Shown in pieces: positions 25,810 to 36,200 of a stretch of 64,000 bases of DNA. The notes under the pieces were generated by a model, which was not told where the DNA came from, ran no database searches, and saw only the letters and a list, made by a program, of their open reading frames with translations. The DNA lies in NCBI GenBank assembly GCA_002413785.1, contig DHXR01000028.1, positions 1 to 64,000 of the forward strand, written 5' to 3'. A program made the position numbers and the translations under genes. The stretch comes from Mucilaginibacter sp. UBA5151. Its GTDB lineage: Bacteria; Bacteroidota; Bacteroidia; Sphingobacteriales; Sphingobacteriaceae. Every line of letters begins with the position of its first letter. The stretch's first letter is position 1.

Positions 25810-26793
25810 ATGAACTACAGAAATTTTAAAGATACCCCCATTGCCGAAGTAGGTTTGGGAACCTGGCAATTGGGCAGCGCTGATTGGGGAAATGTTGATG
25901 AAGCCGCTGCTTTGAACATTTTAAAGGCTTATACCAACGCGGGCGGCAACTTTATTGATACTGCCGATGTTTATGGCATGGGGGTGAGTGAAACTGTGAT
26001 AGGTAAATTTTTAAAAACGGTTTCAACTGAGGTTTTTGTGGCTACCAAACTCGGTCGCAGGCACGATGGCATTAACGGCTGGCCGCAAAACTTTAGCTAT
26101 GACGCCATGAAACGGCAGGCTGAAGACTCGCTGAAACACCTTGATTTACCGCAATTATTTTTAGAACAGCTGCATTGCATCCCGACAGATGAAATGCGTG
26201 CAGGAGAGGTATTTGATCACCTGCGGAAATTACAGCAGGAAGGGTTGATAAAACATTTTGGTGCAAGTGTTGAAACTACCGAAGAAGCATTGATCTGCCT
26301 GGAGCAGGAAGGACTGGCTTCCTTACAAATTATATTTAACCTGTTCAGGCAGCACGTGGCCGATGAGGTTTTTGCCAAGGCTAAAGAAAAAGGTGTCGCA
26401 TTGATTGTCCGTGTGCCATTGGCAAGCGGTTTATTGACAGGCAGGTTCAGCAAGGATACTGAATTTAGCAAAAGCGACCACCGCAATTATAATGCTAACG
26501 GAGAGGCGTTTAACGCCGGCGAAACTTTCTCTGGAATTGATTTTAAGGAAGGACTAAGGTTATCTAACAAAATAAAGGCACTGCTGCCGGATGATCGCAT
26601 GGCGCAATGGGCCATCCGCTGGATACTGGACCATCCCGAAATAACCACGGTAATCCCCGGGGCATCAAAAATAGCACAGGTGAATTCCAATGTATCAGCA
26701 TCATCATTACCGCCTTTGTCCCAAAACATTCACAACCAGTTAAGGAAGCTTTATGATGAGGAAGTTTATGATAAAATAAGAGGACATTTTTAA
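25810..26793 (+). CDS. Aldo/keto reductase family oxidoreductase
   Basis: An NADP(H)-dependent TIM-barrel reductase of 327 residues. The family residues are visible: Asp and Tyr of 'NFIDTADVYGMGVSE', the Lys of 'VFVATKLGR', and the barrel segment 'LEQLHCIPTDE'. The nucleotide-binding end is 'TTVIPGASKIAQVNSN'. Substrate cannot be inferred; it may detoxify carbonyl compounds. It is coupled to the EVE-domain gene and convergent, six bases apart, with the thioesterase gene. Confidence 0.93.
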   Translation: MNYRNFKDTPIAEVGLGTWQLGSADWGNVDEAAALNILKAYTNAGGNFIDTADVYGMGVSETVIGKFLKTVSTEVFVATKLGRRHDGINGWPQNFSYDAMKRQAEDSLKHLDLPQLFLEQLHCIPTDEMRAGEVFDHLRKLQQEGLIKHFGASVETTEEALICLEQEGLASLQIIFNLFRQHVADEVFAKAKEKGVALIVRVPLASGLLTGRFSKDTEFSKSDHRNYNANGEAFNAGETFSGIDFKEGLRLSNKIKALLPDDRMAQWAIRWILDHPEITTVIPGASKIAQVNSNVSASSLPPLSQNIHNQLRKLYDEEVYDKIRGHF

Positions 26794-26799
26794 AGGGTT

Positions 26800-27321
26800 T
26801 TATTTTTCATCCCCAAAAAAAAGCGCCTTCAATTCAGTTGCATCATCAGGTTTCATTTTACCGGCAAGTATCAGGCGCAGTTGGCGGCGGCGCAGGGCAC
26901 CGTCAAATAGTGCTATTTCTTCAGGGGTTTCGGGTAATAATTCAGGTACTGGTATAGTGTGCCCATCCTTATCAAGCGCTACAAAAGTATAGTAGGCCTC
27001 GTTGCTTTTTATCCTTGTGCCCGATGGTATATTTTCCGCATAAACGTTAAGCCTTACCTCAACGGAGGTTGTAAACGCGCGGGATACTTTCGCTTCAATA
27101 GTGATTACATCGCCCAGTTTAATAGGATGCTTAAAAGAAACATTGTCAACCGAAGCCGTCACTACAACACGGTTGCAATGTTTTTGCGCCGATATAGCCG
27201 CTGCAATATCCATCCAGTGCAGCAAACGCCCGCCCATTAAATTATTCAGTGGATTGGTATCATTGGGCAATACCAGTTCATTCATTATGGTATATGATTC
27301 TTTAGGCGGTTTTCCTTTCAT
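26800..27321 (-). CDS. Acyl-CoA thioesterase, hotdog fold
   Basis: A 173-residue hotdog thioesterase of the YciA/ACOT type that hydrolyses acyl-CoA. Signature stretches are 'PNDTNPLNNLMGGRLLHWMDIAAAISAQKHC' (the active-site Asn/Asp region) and 'VSFKHPIKLGDVITIEA'. The start at 27321 (MKGKPPKESYTIMNE) is preferred over a longer frame since a TATCTTTG promoter box (27347-27340 on the minus strand) lies just upstream of it and would be inside the longer frame. The C-terminal 40 residues are helical. Confidence 0.9.
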   Translation of the reverse strand: MKGKPPKESYTIMNELVLPNDTNPLNNLMGGRLLHWMDIAAAISAQKHCNRVVVTASVDNVSFKHPIKLGDVITIEAKVSRAFTTSVEVRLNVYAENIPSGTRIKSNEAYYTFVALDKDGHTIPVPELLPETPEEIALFDGALRRRQLRLILAGKMKPDDATELKALFFGDEK

Positions 27322-27411
27322 GCGGTGCTTTTTTGTGCAAAGATACTTATTATGGTGAAAGGGCCCCCGGATCATTCAAAACCTTTCGTCATTAACCTTT
27401 AACCTGAAAAA

Positions 27412-27636
27412 TTAGTTCTTTTTTTTCTTAGACGCTTTTTCGTCCTCATCCAGGTTTAAAGTATAAGCTGATTCTGAAGCATTATATGATTGCTGCAAAA
27501 TATCCGTATCGGTCGTATTTTCATCTACCGGGGTTTCATCCAGTCCGTTTGAATGAATATCCTGCTGGCTTTGCTGATCGGCAGCATCAAATTCATCTGA
27601 ATCATCAGGCGGGATTTGGTCTTCTGGGTTTGTCAT
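27412..27636 (-). CDS. Small acidic low-complexity protein
   Basis: A 74-residue frame starting MTNPEDQIPPDDSDEFDAAD and ending in a lysine run (EKASKKKKN). It is strongly acidic and rich in Gln, Asp and Ser, so likely disordered. I do not recognise a family. A longer frame from 27717 is possible, but its first 27 residues are unlike the rest. It sits between radC and the thioesterase gene on the same strand. Coding status is uncertain. Confidence 0.45.
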   Translation of the reverse strand: MTNPEDQIPPDDSDEFDAADQQSQQDIHSNGLDETPVDENTTDTDILQQSYNASESAYTLNLDEDEKASKKKKN

Positions 27637-27747
27637 CGCAATTCTTATTTTATTTTCAAGATTAACAATAAAACCAATACGATTGTTTCCTTCCCCGAAA
27701 TAAATCCTGCTTCCCAAATTCGTAAATCGTAAATCCGAAATCGTAAA

Positions 27748-28446
27748 TTAAAACAGCCCTTCATCGGCAAAACTATAAAAGCCCTCATCAGAAATAATCA
27801 GGTGGTCGAGAATATTGATGCCCATTATTTTACCTGCATCCCCGATCCTTTTGGTAAGATTAATATCGTTCTGACTTGGCTTTAAACTACCCGAAGGATG
27901 ATTATGGACCATGATGACGCCTGTGGCCTGGTGCTGCAGGGCCATGCCGAAGATTGTTTTAGGATCGACCACGGTTTCTGATAAGCCGCCTTTACTCATC
28001 AGTTCTTTTGCCAAAACTTTTTGCGACCTCCCTGTCAGGATGATCCAAAACTCCTCGTGGTTAAGGTCAACAAGGTGACGGCGGATGATATTGTAAGCAT
28101 CCCGGCTGCTTTTGATAAAATCCGGTGTTTTTGTTTCGAAATCGTTCCGGCGGCGGCCTATCTCCAGCGCCGCGATGATAGAAATGGCTTTGGCTTCGCC
28201 GATACCTTTAAAGTTTGAAAGTTCGCTTATGGAGGCCTTGCCGAGTTTGTTCAGGTCGTTATCATGATGATGCAGGATCCGTTTGCTTAACTCAACAGCC
28301 GTTTCATTACGGCTACCGGAGCCTATGAGGATGGCGATAAGTTCCGCATCAGTTAAGGCGCGCCTGCCCTGACCTGCCAGTTTTTCACGCGGACGGTCTT
28401 CTTCCGCCCATGATTTTATGCCGATTTTGTTTTCGTAGTTAGACAA
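27748..28446 (-). CDS. radC: RadC-like JAB domain protein
   Basis: A 232-residue RadC family protein. The N-terminal helix-hairpin-helix part shows 'LTDAELIAILIGSG' and 'FKGIGEAKAISIIAALEIGRR'. The C-terminal metal site is the JAMM motif 'HNHPSGSLKPSQND' (H-x-H...D) with an upstream Glu. The role in DNA repair implied by the name is not established in most bacteria. The gene stands alone on the minus strand, with partial 'CGTAAATC' repeat words on either side. Confidence 0.93.
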   Translation of the reverse strand: MSNYENKIGIKSWAEEDRPREKLAGQGRRALTDAELIAILIGSGSRNETAVELSKRILHHHDNDLNKLGKASISELSNFKGIGEAKAISIIAALEIGRRRNDFETKTPDFIKSSRDAYNIIRRHLVDLNHEEFWIILTGRSQKVLAKELMSKGGLSETVVDPKTIFGMALQHQATGVIMVHNHPSGSLKPSQNDINLTKRIGDAGKIMGINILDHLIISDEGFYSFADEGLF

Positions 28447-28515
28447 CGTTCTTTCAGATTTAGATATTTGATTTCAGACGATCAATTTCGGATTTGTTTA
28501 GCGGAATTCCAATTC

Positions 28516-29178
28516 TCATTGCTTTGGTTCATAAACATCTTCGGGGTGCTTTTTCTTGAATTCCTGAAACTCCTTTTCTCTTTGTTTTTTATCTTCCTGT
28601 TCCTTCCAGATCGGGGCGTTCCAAAACCTAATATCATTTAAATTGTATCGATAACGATCTTTTGGATCTTTTTCAGTGGCATATAACCTGAAATAATATT
28701 CATGTACTTGGTCAATCAACTTTGTTTTATCTGGCGAATTATCAAAACTGGGGCCGATCCATGATAGACTGAAGGTGTCCTTTTGCCTGGTACCCAAGTA
28801 ACAACTCCCATCATAATACCAGTCCGAATTAACATCAGGGGCTAATTTTTTTGAGGTCGAGTTTTTTGTTAATACGAATATGGCTACTTTATTAAAATCG
28901 GGACTGTATAAAATGGTGTCAATTATTATTTGGGTATCGTCATCAAACACCTCACTGTAAAAAAAATCAATGTGTTTATCTACTTGATACCTGAACTTTT
29001 TTGAGATCTCTGCCTTGTCTTTTGTATATACCTGTTTTCTGACAACAATATAACTTAGATACTTTTCAGGGGTATCTTTATTCCGGCGAAAGGACATCCA
29101 TCCAAATATGAAGGTGAAATAAAAAATAACCAATCCAAAGAGGAATGTAACACCTATAATGACAATTATTTTTTTCAT
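28516..29178 (-). CDS. Hypothetical membrane-anchored protein, 220 aa
   Basis: The N-terminus has one hydrophobic segment (MKKIIVIIGVTFLFGLVIFYFTFIF cut here to its core) followed by a soluble domain rich in Lys, Asp and Tyr and a charged helical C-terminus ('EEDKKQREKEFQEFKKKHPED' region). No family is recognised. It is probably exposed to the periplasm as a single-pass protein. It lies between radC and a YncE-like gene on the same strand, with a long palindrome separating it from the latter. Confidence 0.7.
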   Translation of the reverse strand: MKKIIVIIGVTFLFGLVIFYFTFIFGWMSFRRNKDTPEKYLSYIVVRKQVYTKDKAEISKKFRYQVDKHIDFFYSEVFDDDTQIIIDTILYSPDFNKVAIFVLTKNSTSKKLAPDVNSDWYYDGSCYLGTRQKDTFSLSWIGPSFDNSPDKTKLIDQVHEYYFRLYATEKDPKDRYRYNLNDIRFWNAPIWKEQEDKKQREKEFQEFKKKHPEDVYEPKQ

Positions 29179-29254
29179 TGCGAGTTATTCAAATCCTTAT
29201 GGTATAGGTTTAGATAAAAGGATTAGGGCTCCAAGTTAAGAAAAAAGGTATTGA

Positions 29255-29305
29255 AATCAACAAGGCATTGTCAACTTTTTAAAAGTTGACAATGCCTTGT
29301 TGATT
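29255..29305. terminator. Perfect 25-bp palindrome at the end of the YncE-like gene
   Basis: Arms at 29255-29279 and 29281-29305 are exact reverse complements around one central base (core GTCAACTTTT). The right end touches the stop codon of the YncE-like gene (29306-29308). Read on the minus strand it is a strong hairpin that can end that transcript. The core is shared with 24965-24998. Confidence 0.8.
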
Positions 29306-30316
29306 TTATTGGCTTACCACCAACACCCTGAATGTTCCGGGAATAGCAGCGGGCCTGAAAGATTTTGGATCCTTCGGTTTAAAATCTGCTGTTGGCAAAT
29401 AGATTTTGTGGGTCACCTGATCAACAGCCTGGGTCCTCGCACCCTTTTCGGTTTTCAGCACCTGGGCAACGGTAAACTGATCGGGGGTGATTTCTTTTAT
29501 AATGGTTAAAGTACCTTCGCCGTTTGAGGAATAGACGGTGTTCAGTTTTACATCAAAACCAACCGCATCGCATTCGTCATCTATAGGCAGGGCAGTCACA
29601 ATTTTTCCGTTGGTGGCATCCACCACTACCAATAAATTACCATCGCAACCGGCAAAAAGCCGCATCGTATTCCTGTCCATTGCCAAACCCGAAGGGCCTT
29701 TACCCGGCGCCAACAGCCAGGTATTAATTATTTTAAAAGTAGTGGCGTCAATTACGTCAATTTCGCTTTTCTCTGCATTATTTACATATATTTTTCCTTT
29801 GCCATCGCTCGTTGCTGTTTCGGGCCAGCCGGTTAACTGAATAGTGGCAACTGCCTGGTCAGTTACCGGGTCAATTACCGTCATGTTTTTACTCCTGCCA
29901 TTACAGGAGATCACTTTTTTGGAAAAGGTATCATAAAATATCCCATCGGCAAACATACCGGTCGGCACGTGACCAAGCACTTTATTGGTTTTCAGGTCAA
30001 AAACCAATACGCTGTTAGCACCGCCATTTGTAATATATCCCTTGCCAAGTTCATGCACCAGGGCAATGCCATGCATGTCTTTGCCGGATTTGATCACCCC
30101 TATAGAATCGCCGGTGGTTTTGTTTAAGATATTTACCTGCGTGCCGTGCGACACATACAGATTATCGGATAAAGAATCAACCGTAATGTAGTCATACCCT
30201 CCTGCGCTTTGGATATGGAAGGTATTGGCAATATGATAAGCTGAACTATTTTGCGCGTAAGCAACTGTAAAGCCTGCGACAGAAAGCAGGGCAATTGAAA
30301 GGATGAGCTTTTTCAT
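29306..30316 (-). CDS. YncE-like YVTN beta-propeller protein
   Basis: A 336-residue secreted beta-propeller. The signal peptide is MKKLILSIALLSVAGFTVAYA followed by QNSSAY. Repeated blades carry 'DYITVDSLSDNLYVSHG', 'GKGYITNGGANSVLVFDLKTNKVLGHVPTG', 'GKIYVNNAEKSEIDVID', typical of YVTN/YncE repeats. Such proteins are periplasmic scaffolds; binding partner unknown. The gene is monocistronic, ended by the palindrome at 29255-29305. Confidence 0.88.
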   Translation of the reverse strand: MKKLILSIALLSVAGFTVAYAQNSSAYHIANTFHIQSAGGYDYITVDSLSDNLYVSHGTQVNILNKTTGDSIGVIKSGKDMHGIALVHELGKGYITNGGANSVLVFDLKTNKVLGHVPTGMFADGIFYDTFSKKVISCNGRSKNMTVIDPVTDQAVATIQLTGWPETATSDGKGKIYVNNAEKSEIDVIDATTFKIINTWLLAPGKGPSGLAMDRNTMRLFAGCDGNLLVVVDATNGKIVTALPIDDECDAVGFDVKLNTVYSSNGEGTLTIIKEITPDQFTVAQVLKTEKGARTQAVDQVTHKIYLPTADFKPKDPKSFRPAAIPGTFRVLVVSQ

Positions 30317-30422
30317 TTCAAATTGGTATAATTGGTTATTTATACCAGCAATGATACGAAGGAATCAGGGCAATATAAAAAACAATCGACGAAACGGAAA
30401 GGTTTATAGATGAGGGGGCCAT

Positions 30423-30565
30423 TTGTCTGAACCATGATTTTTCACCTATTATTTATTTTTATAGGTGTTCAAGAAGGCAACGCCGTTTACATGATTAAAT
30501 GATTTTAGGATTTCATTGCTTTAAAATCAGGGAATCCTAAAATCCTTTAATCATGGTTCAGACAA
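30423..30565. repeat. 17-bp inverted repeats around a 109-base loop
   Basis: TTGTCTGAACCATGATT (30423-30439) and its exact complement (30549-30565) bracket a loop that includes a nested inverted pair (GATTTTAGGATTTCAT-like and AATCCTAAAATCC). It fills the gap between the YncE-like gene and glyS, which are on the same strand. The rest of the gap shows nothing else. Confidence 0.75.
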
Positions 30566-30571
30566 TGGCAA

Positions 30572-32053
30572 TTACCTCAGCAAATTCTTCCAGCTTACCA
30601 GCGCGCCGATGATCTTTTCCAGGTCATCTGCCTTCACACGTTCCTGCTGCATGGTATCGCGGTGGCGGATGGTTACGGTATTGTCTTCTAAAGTTTGATG
30701 GTCAACCGTAATGCAAAAGGGCGTACCAATGGCATCCTGCCTGCGGTAGCGTTTGCCGATGGCGTCCTTTTCTTCGTACTGCAGGTTAAAGTCAACTTTC
30801 AGCCTGTCCATTATCTCGCGTGCCTTTTCGGGAAGGCCGTCTTTTTTGGTAAGCGGGAAAATAGCCGCCTTTACAGGGGCCAGACATGGGTGCAGCCTTA
30901 AAACCGTGCGGCTGTCCTGTTTTTCGTCGGTGCTTAAGTCTTCTTCTACGTATGCGTTTATCATAGTCAGCAAAAACATCCTGTCTAAACCTATCGAAGT
31001 TTCAATAACATAAGGGATATAGTTGCCGAAAGGCTTTTCGGTCGCCGGATCGATCTCAGGATCAAAATACTGCATTTTTTTACCCGAGAACTTCTGGTGC
31101 TGGCTCAAATCAAAATCGGTACGGCTGTGAATGCCTTCAACCTCCTTAAACCCAAAAGGGAAATCAAATTCAATATCGTAAGCAGCATCAGCATAATGGG
31201 CCAGTTTGGTATGCTCGTGGTAACGGTATTTTTCAGCATCGGTACCTAAAGCGAGGTGCCATCTTAAACGGGCGGCCTTCCATTTTTCAAACCATTCCTT
31301 TTGAGTGCCGGGGCGTACAAAATACTGCATTTCCATCTGCTCAAACTCACGCATGCGGATAATGAACTGCCTTGCAATTACCTCGTTACGGAAAGCCTTG
31401 CCAATTTGCGCTATCCCAAAAGGAATTTTCATCCTGCCCGATTTTTGCACATTCAGATAATTTACAAAGATCCCCTGGGCTGTTTCAGGGCGTAAGTAAA
31501 CCAGATCAGCATCATCGGCTACTGCCCCCATCTGGGTGCTGAACATCAGGTTAAACTGGCGTACATCGGTCCAGTTACGGGTGCCGCTGATGGGGCAGGC
31601 TATTTCGTGTTCTATAATTAATTCCTTTAGGCGCGGAAGGTCTTCGTTTTTTAACGCGGTATCCATTTCCAGCTGTAACTGTTCAGCTTTATCGGTTTTG
31701 CCGTCTTTATCATAACGTTCTATCTTGTCTTCAAGCAACTGATCGGCCCGGTAACGTTTTTTCGAATCCTTGTTGTCGATCATCGGATCGCTGAAACCAT
31801 CAACGTGGCCGCTTGCTTTCCAGATGGTGGGGTGCATAAATATGGCCGAATCAAGCCCGACAATGTTCTCGTTCATCTGCACCATGGATTTCCACCAGTA
31901 TGTTTTGATGTTGTTTTTTAACTCCACCCCATTTTGTCCGTAATCATAAACAGCGCTCAGTCCATCGTAAATTTCGCTGGAAGGAAAAACAAAGCCATAT
32001 TCTTTTGCGTGCGATATAACATTCTTAAAAAGTTCGTCGGTTGATTTGCTCAT
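30572..32053 (-). CDS. glyS: Glycyl-tRNA synthetase (single-chain class II)
   Basis: A 493-residue enzyme of the alpha2 type, unlike the two-subunit enzyme of proteobacteria. Motif 1 region 'GLSAVYDYGQNGVELKNN', motif 2 'KAFRNEVIARQFIIRMREFEQMEMQYF', and motif 3 'ETSIGLDRMFL' are visible, with a C-terminal anticodon-binding domain ('KREDAIGTPFCITVDHQTLEDNTVTIRHRD' region). It charges tRNA-Gly, one of which lies at 56599. The start at 32053 is only seven bases from a -7 box, so the message is nearly leaderless. Confidence 0.97.
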   Translation of the reverse strand: MSKSTDELFKNVISHAKEYGFVFPSSEIYDGLSAVYDYGQNGVELKNNIKTYWWKSMVQMNENIVGLDSAIFMHPTIWKASGHVDGFSDPMIDNKDSKKRYRADQLLEDKIERYDKDGKTDKAEQLQLEMDTALKNEDLPRLKELIIEHEIACPISGTRNWTDVRQFNLMFSTQMGAVADDADLVYLRPETAQGIFVNYLNVQKSGRMKIPFGIAQIGKAFRNEVIARQFIIRMREFEQMEMQYFVRPGTQKEWFEKWKAARLRWHLALGTDAEKYRYHEHTKLAHYADAAYDIEFDFPFGFKEVEGIHSRTDFDLSQHQKFSGKKMQYFDPEIDPATEKPFGNYIPYVIETSIGLDRMFLLTMINAYVEEDLSTDEKQDSRTVLRLHPCLAPVKAAIFPLTKKDGLPEKAREIMDRLKVDFNLQYEEKDAIGKRYRRQDAIGTPFCITVDHQTLEDNTVTIRHRDTMQQERVKADDLEKIIGALVSWKNLLR

Positions 32054-32060
32054 AATAGCG

Positions 32061-32068
32061 CAAAGATA
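32061..32068 (-). promoter_or_regulatory. glyS: -7 box of glyS
   Basis: On the minus strand an exact TATCTTTG ends seven bases before the glyS ATG. The upstream -33 region lies in 'AGTCCGAAAGTC' repeat sequence (32072-32118). Confidence 0.65.
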
Positions 32069-32222
32069 GGTTTTAGTCCGAAAGTCCGAAAGACCGGAAG
32101 TCAGAAAAGTCTGAAAAGAGGGGAAAGCCAGAAAGAAATAAAATTAGCGATTGCAGCTCAAGTAGCATCCAACCCTTTTGCAAAACATTATTAAATTATC
32201 TTTTTCTGCGGGTTGCGATAAT

Positions 32223-32477
32223 TCAGGATTTTCTATTTTTAGCCGCTAACCGGTCTCTTGCTTTTAATTTTACAACTTCCCATGATATTCCCTGAACTTT
32301 ACAACTTTCGATATCATCCAATCTACATTTCAATTCCTTTAAAAATCCCTCATCTTTCCACCAATCATATTTCTCTGCTATTTCATCTTCAAAAATTGAA
32401 TACAATGTCTCAACCTGCTTGTCATCAGCAGTATTGACAAAATCGTGCAGTTTTTCCCTTATAGCTGCGATTGTCAT
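32223..32477 (-). CDS. Orphan antitoxin-like small protein
   Basis: An 84-residue helical protein, MTIAAIREKLHDFVNTADDKQVETLYSIFEDE..., ending 'ARDRLAAKNRKS'. The pattern resembles small antitoxin (addiction-module) proteins paired with RelE-like toxins in Bacteroidota. No toxin frame follows: the next 145 bases before glyS hold repeats only. It may be a surviving antitoxin or an unrelated regulator. Confidence in coding is fair, in function low. Confidence 0.6.
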   Translation of the reverse strand: MTIAAIREKLHDFVNTADDKQVETLYSIFEDEIAEKYDWWKDEGFLKELKCRLDDIESCKVQGISWEVVKLKARDRLAAKNRKS

Positions 32478-32634
32478 GTTGTAATTTTATATAACAAATT
32501 TAATCATTGATTATAACAAAGACAAACGTACACCTAAACGGGGAAAGTTTATATTAATTAAACAATTGGGAACAAATAGGATTTAAATTTAATTGTGTTA
32601 CTTTTGTTATTGCTTACCCTTTAATCAATTAATA

Positions 32635-33267
32635 GTGACCAGTTTTTTATTAGCATTATTACTTTTAGTCCCCGATCATTTTGGGGTTAAGAATATCCGG
32701 GAACATACCAGAAACTATTCTGAAATCCATAAAAAGAATAGCGAAATTGTTAACGTTCATGGTTTAGATACATCAAAAACCGAATATTCTATCGCAGGGG
32801 CTAACCTTTATATTCGTTTACCCAATAATCACTGGCATTTAACTCCAGCATCAAAAGAAAATCCAATACAATATATTTTTAAACGTGATCCAATAAAAGA
32901 TCGTCAAGGCAGGGATATAGTTCCTGCAATCATGGTATGGTTTGATGCTGTAAATAAAAAAATATATCATGGCGATTTGGATATTTATAAAGAGCAGAAA
33001 ATAACTGGCTTAATGAATTCAGGCTATCATATAGACTTAACACTTCCTTCCTGGTATAAAGACTACCCACTAACTTTTAAAAAGGGTGTTTTTCATAAGG
33101 GTACTTATAGTCAGGATGGCATTACACATATTTTGTATGTGATGTTTTTTATAAATAAAAGTAATATAGGATTTCAGGTTGCTATGGATATGACCAAAGA
33201 TATTGCCCCAAAATATGAACAAGAATTCTGGACTACTATCCGGTCATTAAGAAACCTACATGAATAG
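32635..33267 (+). CDS. Hypothetical protein, about 210 aa
   Basis: No family is recognised. The protein has a hydrophobic N-terminal segment ('TSFLLALLLLVPDHFG') suggesting export or a membrane anchor, then a soluble alpha/beta domain ('ANLYIRLPNNHWHLTPA', 'FWTTIRSLRNLHE' at the end) that resembles small PsbP-like or stress-type surface proteins only loosely. A TACTTTTG box at 32599-32606 means the upstream TTG at 32593 cannot be used, so GTG at 32635 is proposed. It is convergent with dnaE, with nine bases between stop codons. Confidence 0.65.
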   Translation: MTSFLLALLLLVPDHFGVKNIREHTRNYSEIHKKNSEIVNVHGLDTSKTEYSIAGANLYIRLPNNHWHLTPASKENPIQYIFKRDPIKDRQGRDIVPAIMVWFDAVNKKIYHGDLDIYKEQKITGLMNSGYHIDLTLPSWYKDYPLTFKKGVFHKGTYSQDGITHILYVMFFINKSNIGFQVAMDMTKDIAPKYEQEFWTTIRSLRNLHE

Positions 33268-33276
33268 ACCAATCGC

Positions 33277-36200
33277 CTAATTCAACACCGGCTGCACATT
33301 AGTTAAACTGAATATCTCCGCCATTAAATCATCACTCGGGTTTACTTTAAATGATTTGGAAGGCAACTCTACCAGCATGCCTTCTTCCCGGTCTTTTACC
33401 ATAAAGCGGAGGGTGCAATTTTTTATTGGGTATTTCTGGTTATTTGTATTGATGAGTTCCTGAATGTTATCCAATAGCTGGCTATTCAAGGCGTGCAAAT
33501 CCAGGCATACGGTTAATGATTTTGTCAGCTTATCGCGCATCTCCGAAAGCAGGCTCATGACTAATATTTTCATGTCCCAGTTATCTTTCTGTTTAAATTT
33601 TTCTTCGATAATGCCTTTTAAATGCAGGAAATACCCATCAACCAGCAAGTAACGGAATTTCACATAGTCTTCGCCAAAAAGCGCAAACTCATACGATTCA
33701 TTATAATCCTCCAAAACAAAAGTGCCGAAGGGTTTACCGTTTTTGGTCATTTTATGCTGCACATTACCTACCAGACCGCCAATGCATATCTCACCCCTCT
33801 TACGCAACTGGTTAAAGGCGGTCATTATTTCATCCCCACCCTCGCCGGAGCGCGCCTTTTGCATATTTTTAAGGTCGCTGATATTGGAATTACAAAACCT
33901 GGCAAGTTCAACCTTATAATTATCAAGCGGGTGACCGGTTAAATACATCCCGATCACTTCCTTCTCGTACTTTAACTTTTCTATCAAGGGCCATTCTTCG
34001 GCTTCGGGCATAGCAGGTTCCGGTATATAGGAATTTACTGCGCCTCCGCCAAATAATGACGATTGCGCACTGTTTTGCACATTCTGATAGTCATTGGCAT
34101 ATTTTATCAAACGTTCAACACCGGTTAAAACGCCGTTATCCGTTTTTGCAAAAAACTGGGCCCTGTTCAATCCAAATTCATCAAAACCACCGCCGTAAAC
34201 CAGGTTTTCGTACGATTTTCGGTTTACGCTGCGGGTATTAGAACGTTGCGCAAAGTCATATACCGATTTATACGGGCCGCGTTCATTACGTTCTTCAATA
34301 ATCGCCTCTACTGCTTTATCGCCAACGCCTTTAACCCCGGTAAGCCCGAAACGTATTTGCCCTTTCTTGTTCACAGCGAATGACATGTCAGATTCATTGA
34401 TATCCGGCCCTAAAACCTGCACACCCATCCTGCGGCATTCTTCCATAAAAAAGCTAATCTTTTCCATGTTGTTCTGGTTATTTAAAACCGCAGCCATGTA
34501 TTCCGAAGGATAATGCGCTTTTAAATAAGCAGTTTGATAAGCTACAAAGGCATAACAGGTAGAGTGCGATTTATTGAAAGCGTATTGGGCAAAAGCCTTC
34601 CAGTCGTTCCATATTTTGGTGAGCTTATCTTTTGGGTGGCCTTTAGCGGCTGCGCCGTCCATAAACTGGCCCTCCATCTTATTTAATATTTCTATCTGCT
34701 TTTTACCCATTGCCTTACGCAACACGTCGGCATCGCCCTTGCTAAAACCCGCCAGCTTTTGCGATAAAAGCATCACCTGTTCCTGGTAGACTGTAATACC
34801 ATAAGTTTCGCCCAGGTATTCTTCCATATCCGCCAAATCGAATATAACAGGTTCCTGCCCGTGCTTGCGTTTGATGAAGCTCGGAATGTACTCTATCGGT
34901 CCCGGACGGTACAGGGCGTTCATTGCTATCAAATCCTCAAACTTATCGGGCCTCAAATCGCGCAGGTACATTTGCATTCCGTCACTTTCAAACTGGAAGG
35001 TACCATTGGTATCACCGCGCTGGTACAGCTCAAAAGTTTCTTTATCATCCAGCGGGATATAGTCAATATCGATAGTTACATCATGGTTTTGCTTGATGAG
35101 CCTTAAAGCATCCTTCAGGATTGTCAAGGTTTTCAGACCCAAAAAGTCCATTTTGATAACCCCGGCATCTTCAATCACACGGCCGTCATACTGGGTTACC
35201 AGCAGGTCTGAGTCTTTAGCAACGGCAACCGGAACAATATCAGTTAAATCGTACGGCGCGATGATGATACCAGCTGCATGTACGCCAGTATTCCGCACGG
35301 AGCCTTCCAGCTTTTCTGCTTCCCGCAAAACCTGGGCGCGAAGATCGTTCCCTTTTAATATTTCTTTTAGTTCGGGAACCTGTTCAATGGCTTCTTTAAG
35401 CGTAATCCCCAAAGTATCGGGAACCAGCTTTTTTATGGCATTCATTTCGGATAATGGCATATCCAGCACCCGGCCAACATCCTGTATGCTGGTACGGGCG
35501 GCCATGGAGCCGTAGGTAATGATCTGTGCGACCTGGTTTTTGCCATATTTTTCCACCACGTAGTCAATCACCTTTTGCCGTCCTGCATCATCAAAGTCCG
35601 TATCAATATCCGGCATCGACTTACGGTCGGGATTCAGGAACCTTTCGAACAGGAGGTTGTACTTCATCGGATCGATATTGGTGATCCCTGTACAATAAGC
35701 CACCACCGACCCTGCCGCTGAACCACGTCCCGGTCCTATGAATACGCCTATGTTACGTCCATGTTTTATAAAGTCGGCCACAATTAAAAAGTAGCCCGCA
35801 AACCCCATGGTACGGATGGTAAATAGTTCAAAATTGATCCGTTCCTCAACCTCTGGTGTAATATCAATATAACGCTCCTTGGCCCCTGTAAAAGTTAAAT
35901 GCTTTAAATATTCCCACTGGTTAAGGGTATCGGCATCGGGTGTTTTATGGATGTTAAACTCTTCGGGGATCACAAAGTTTGGCAGCAGGATGTCCCGTTT
36001 CAGCTTGAGTACCTCTACCTTATCAACTATCTCGTTGGTATTATCCAACGATTCAGGAATATCACTAAACAACTTGCCCATTTCGGTCTGTGTTTTAAAA
36101 TAAAACTGGTCGTTAGGGAAACCGAACCGATAGCCCTTGCCGCCTTCTTCATCGGTAGCAATAGGCGTACTTTGCATATCGCCGGTGTTTACGCAAAGCA

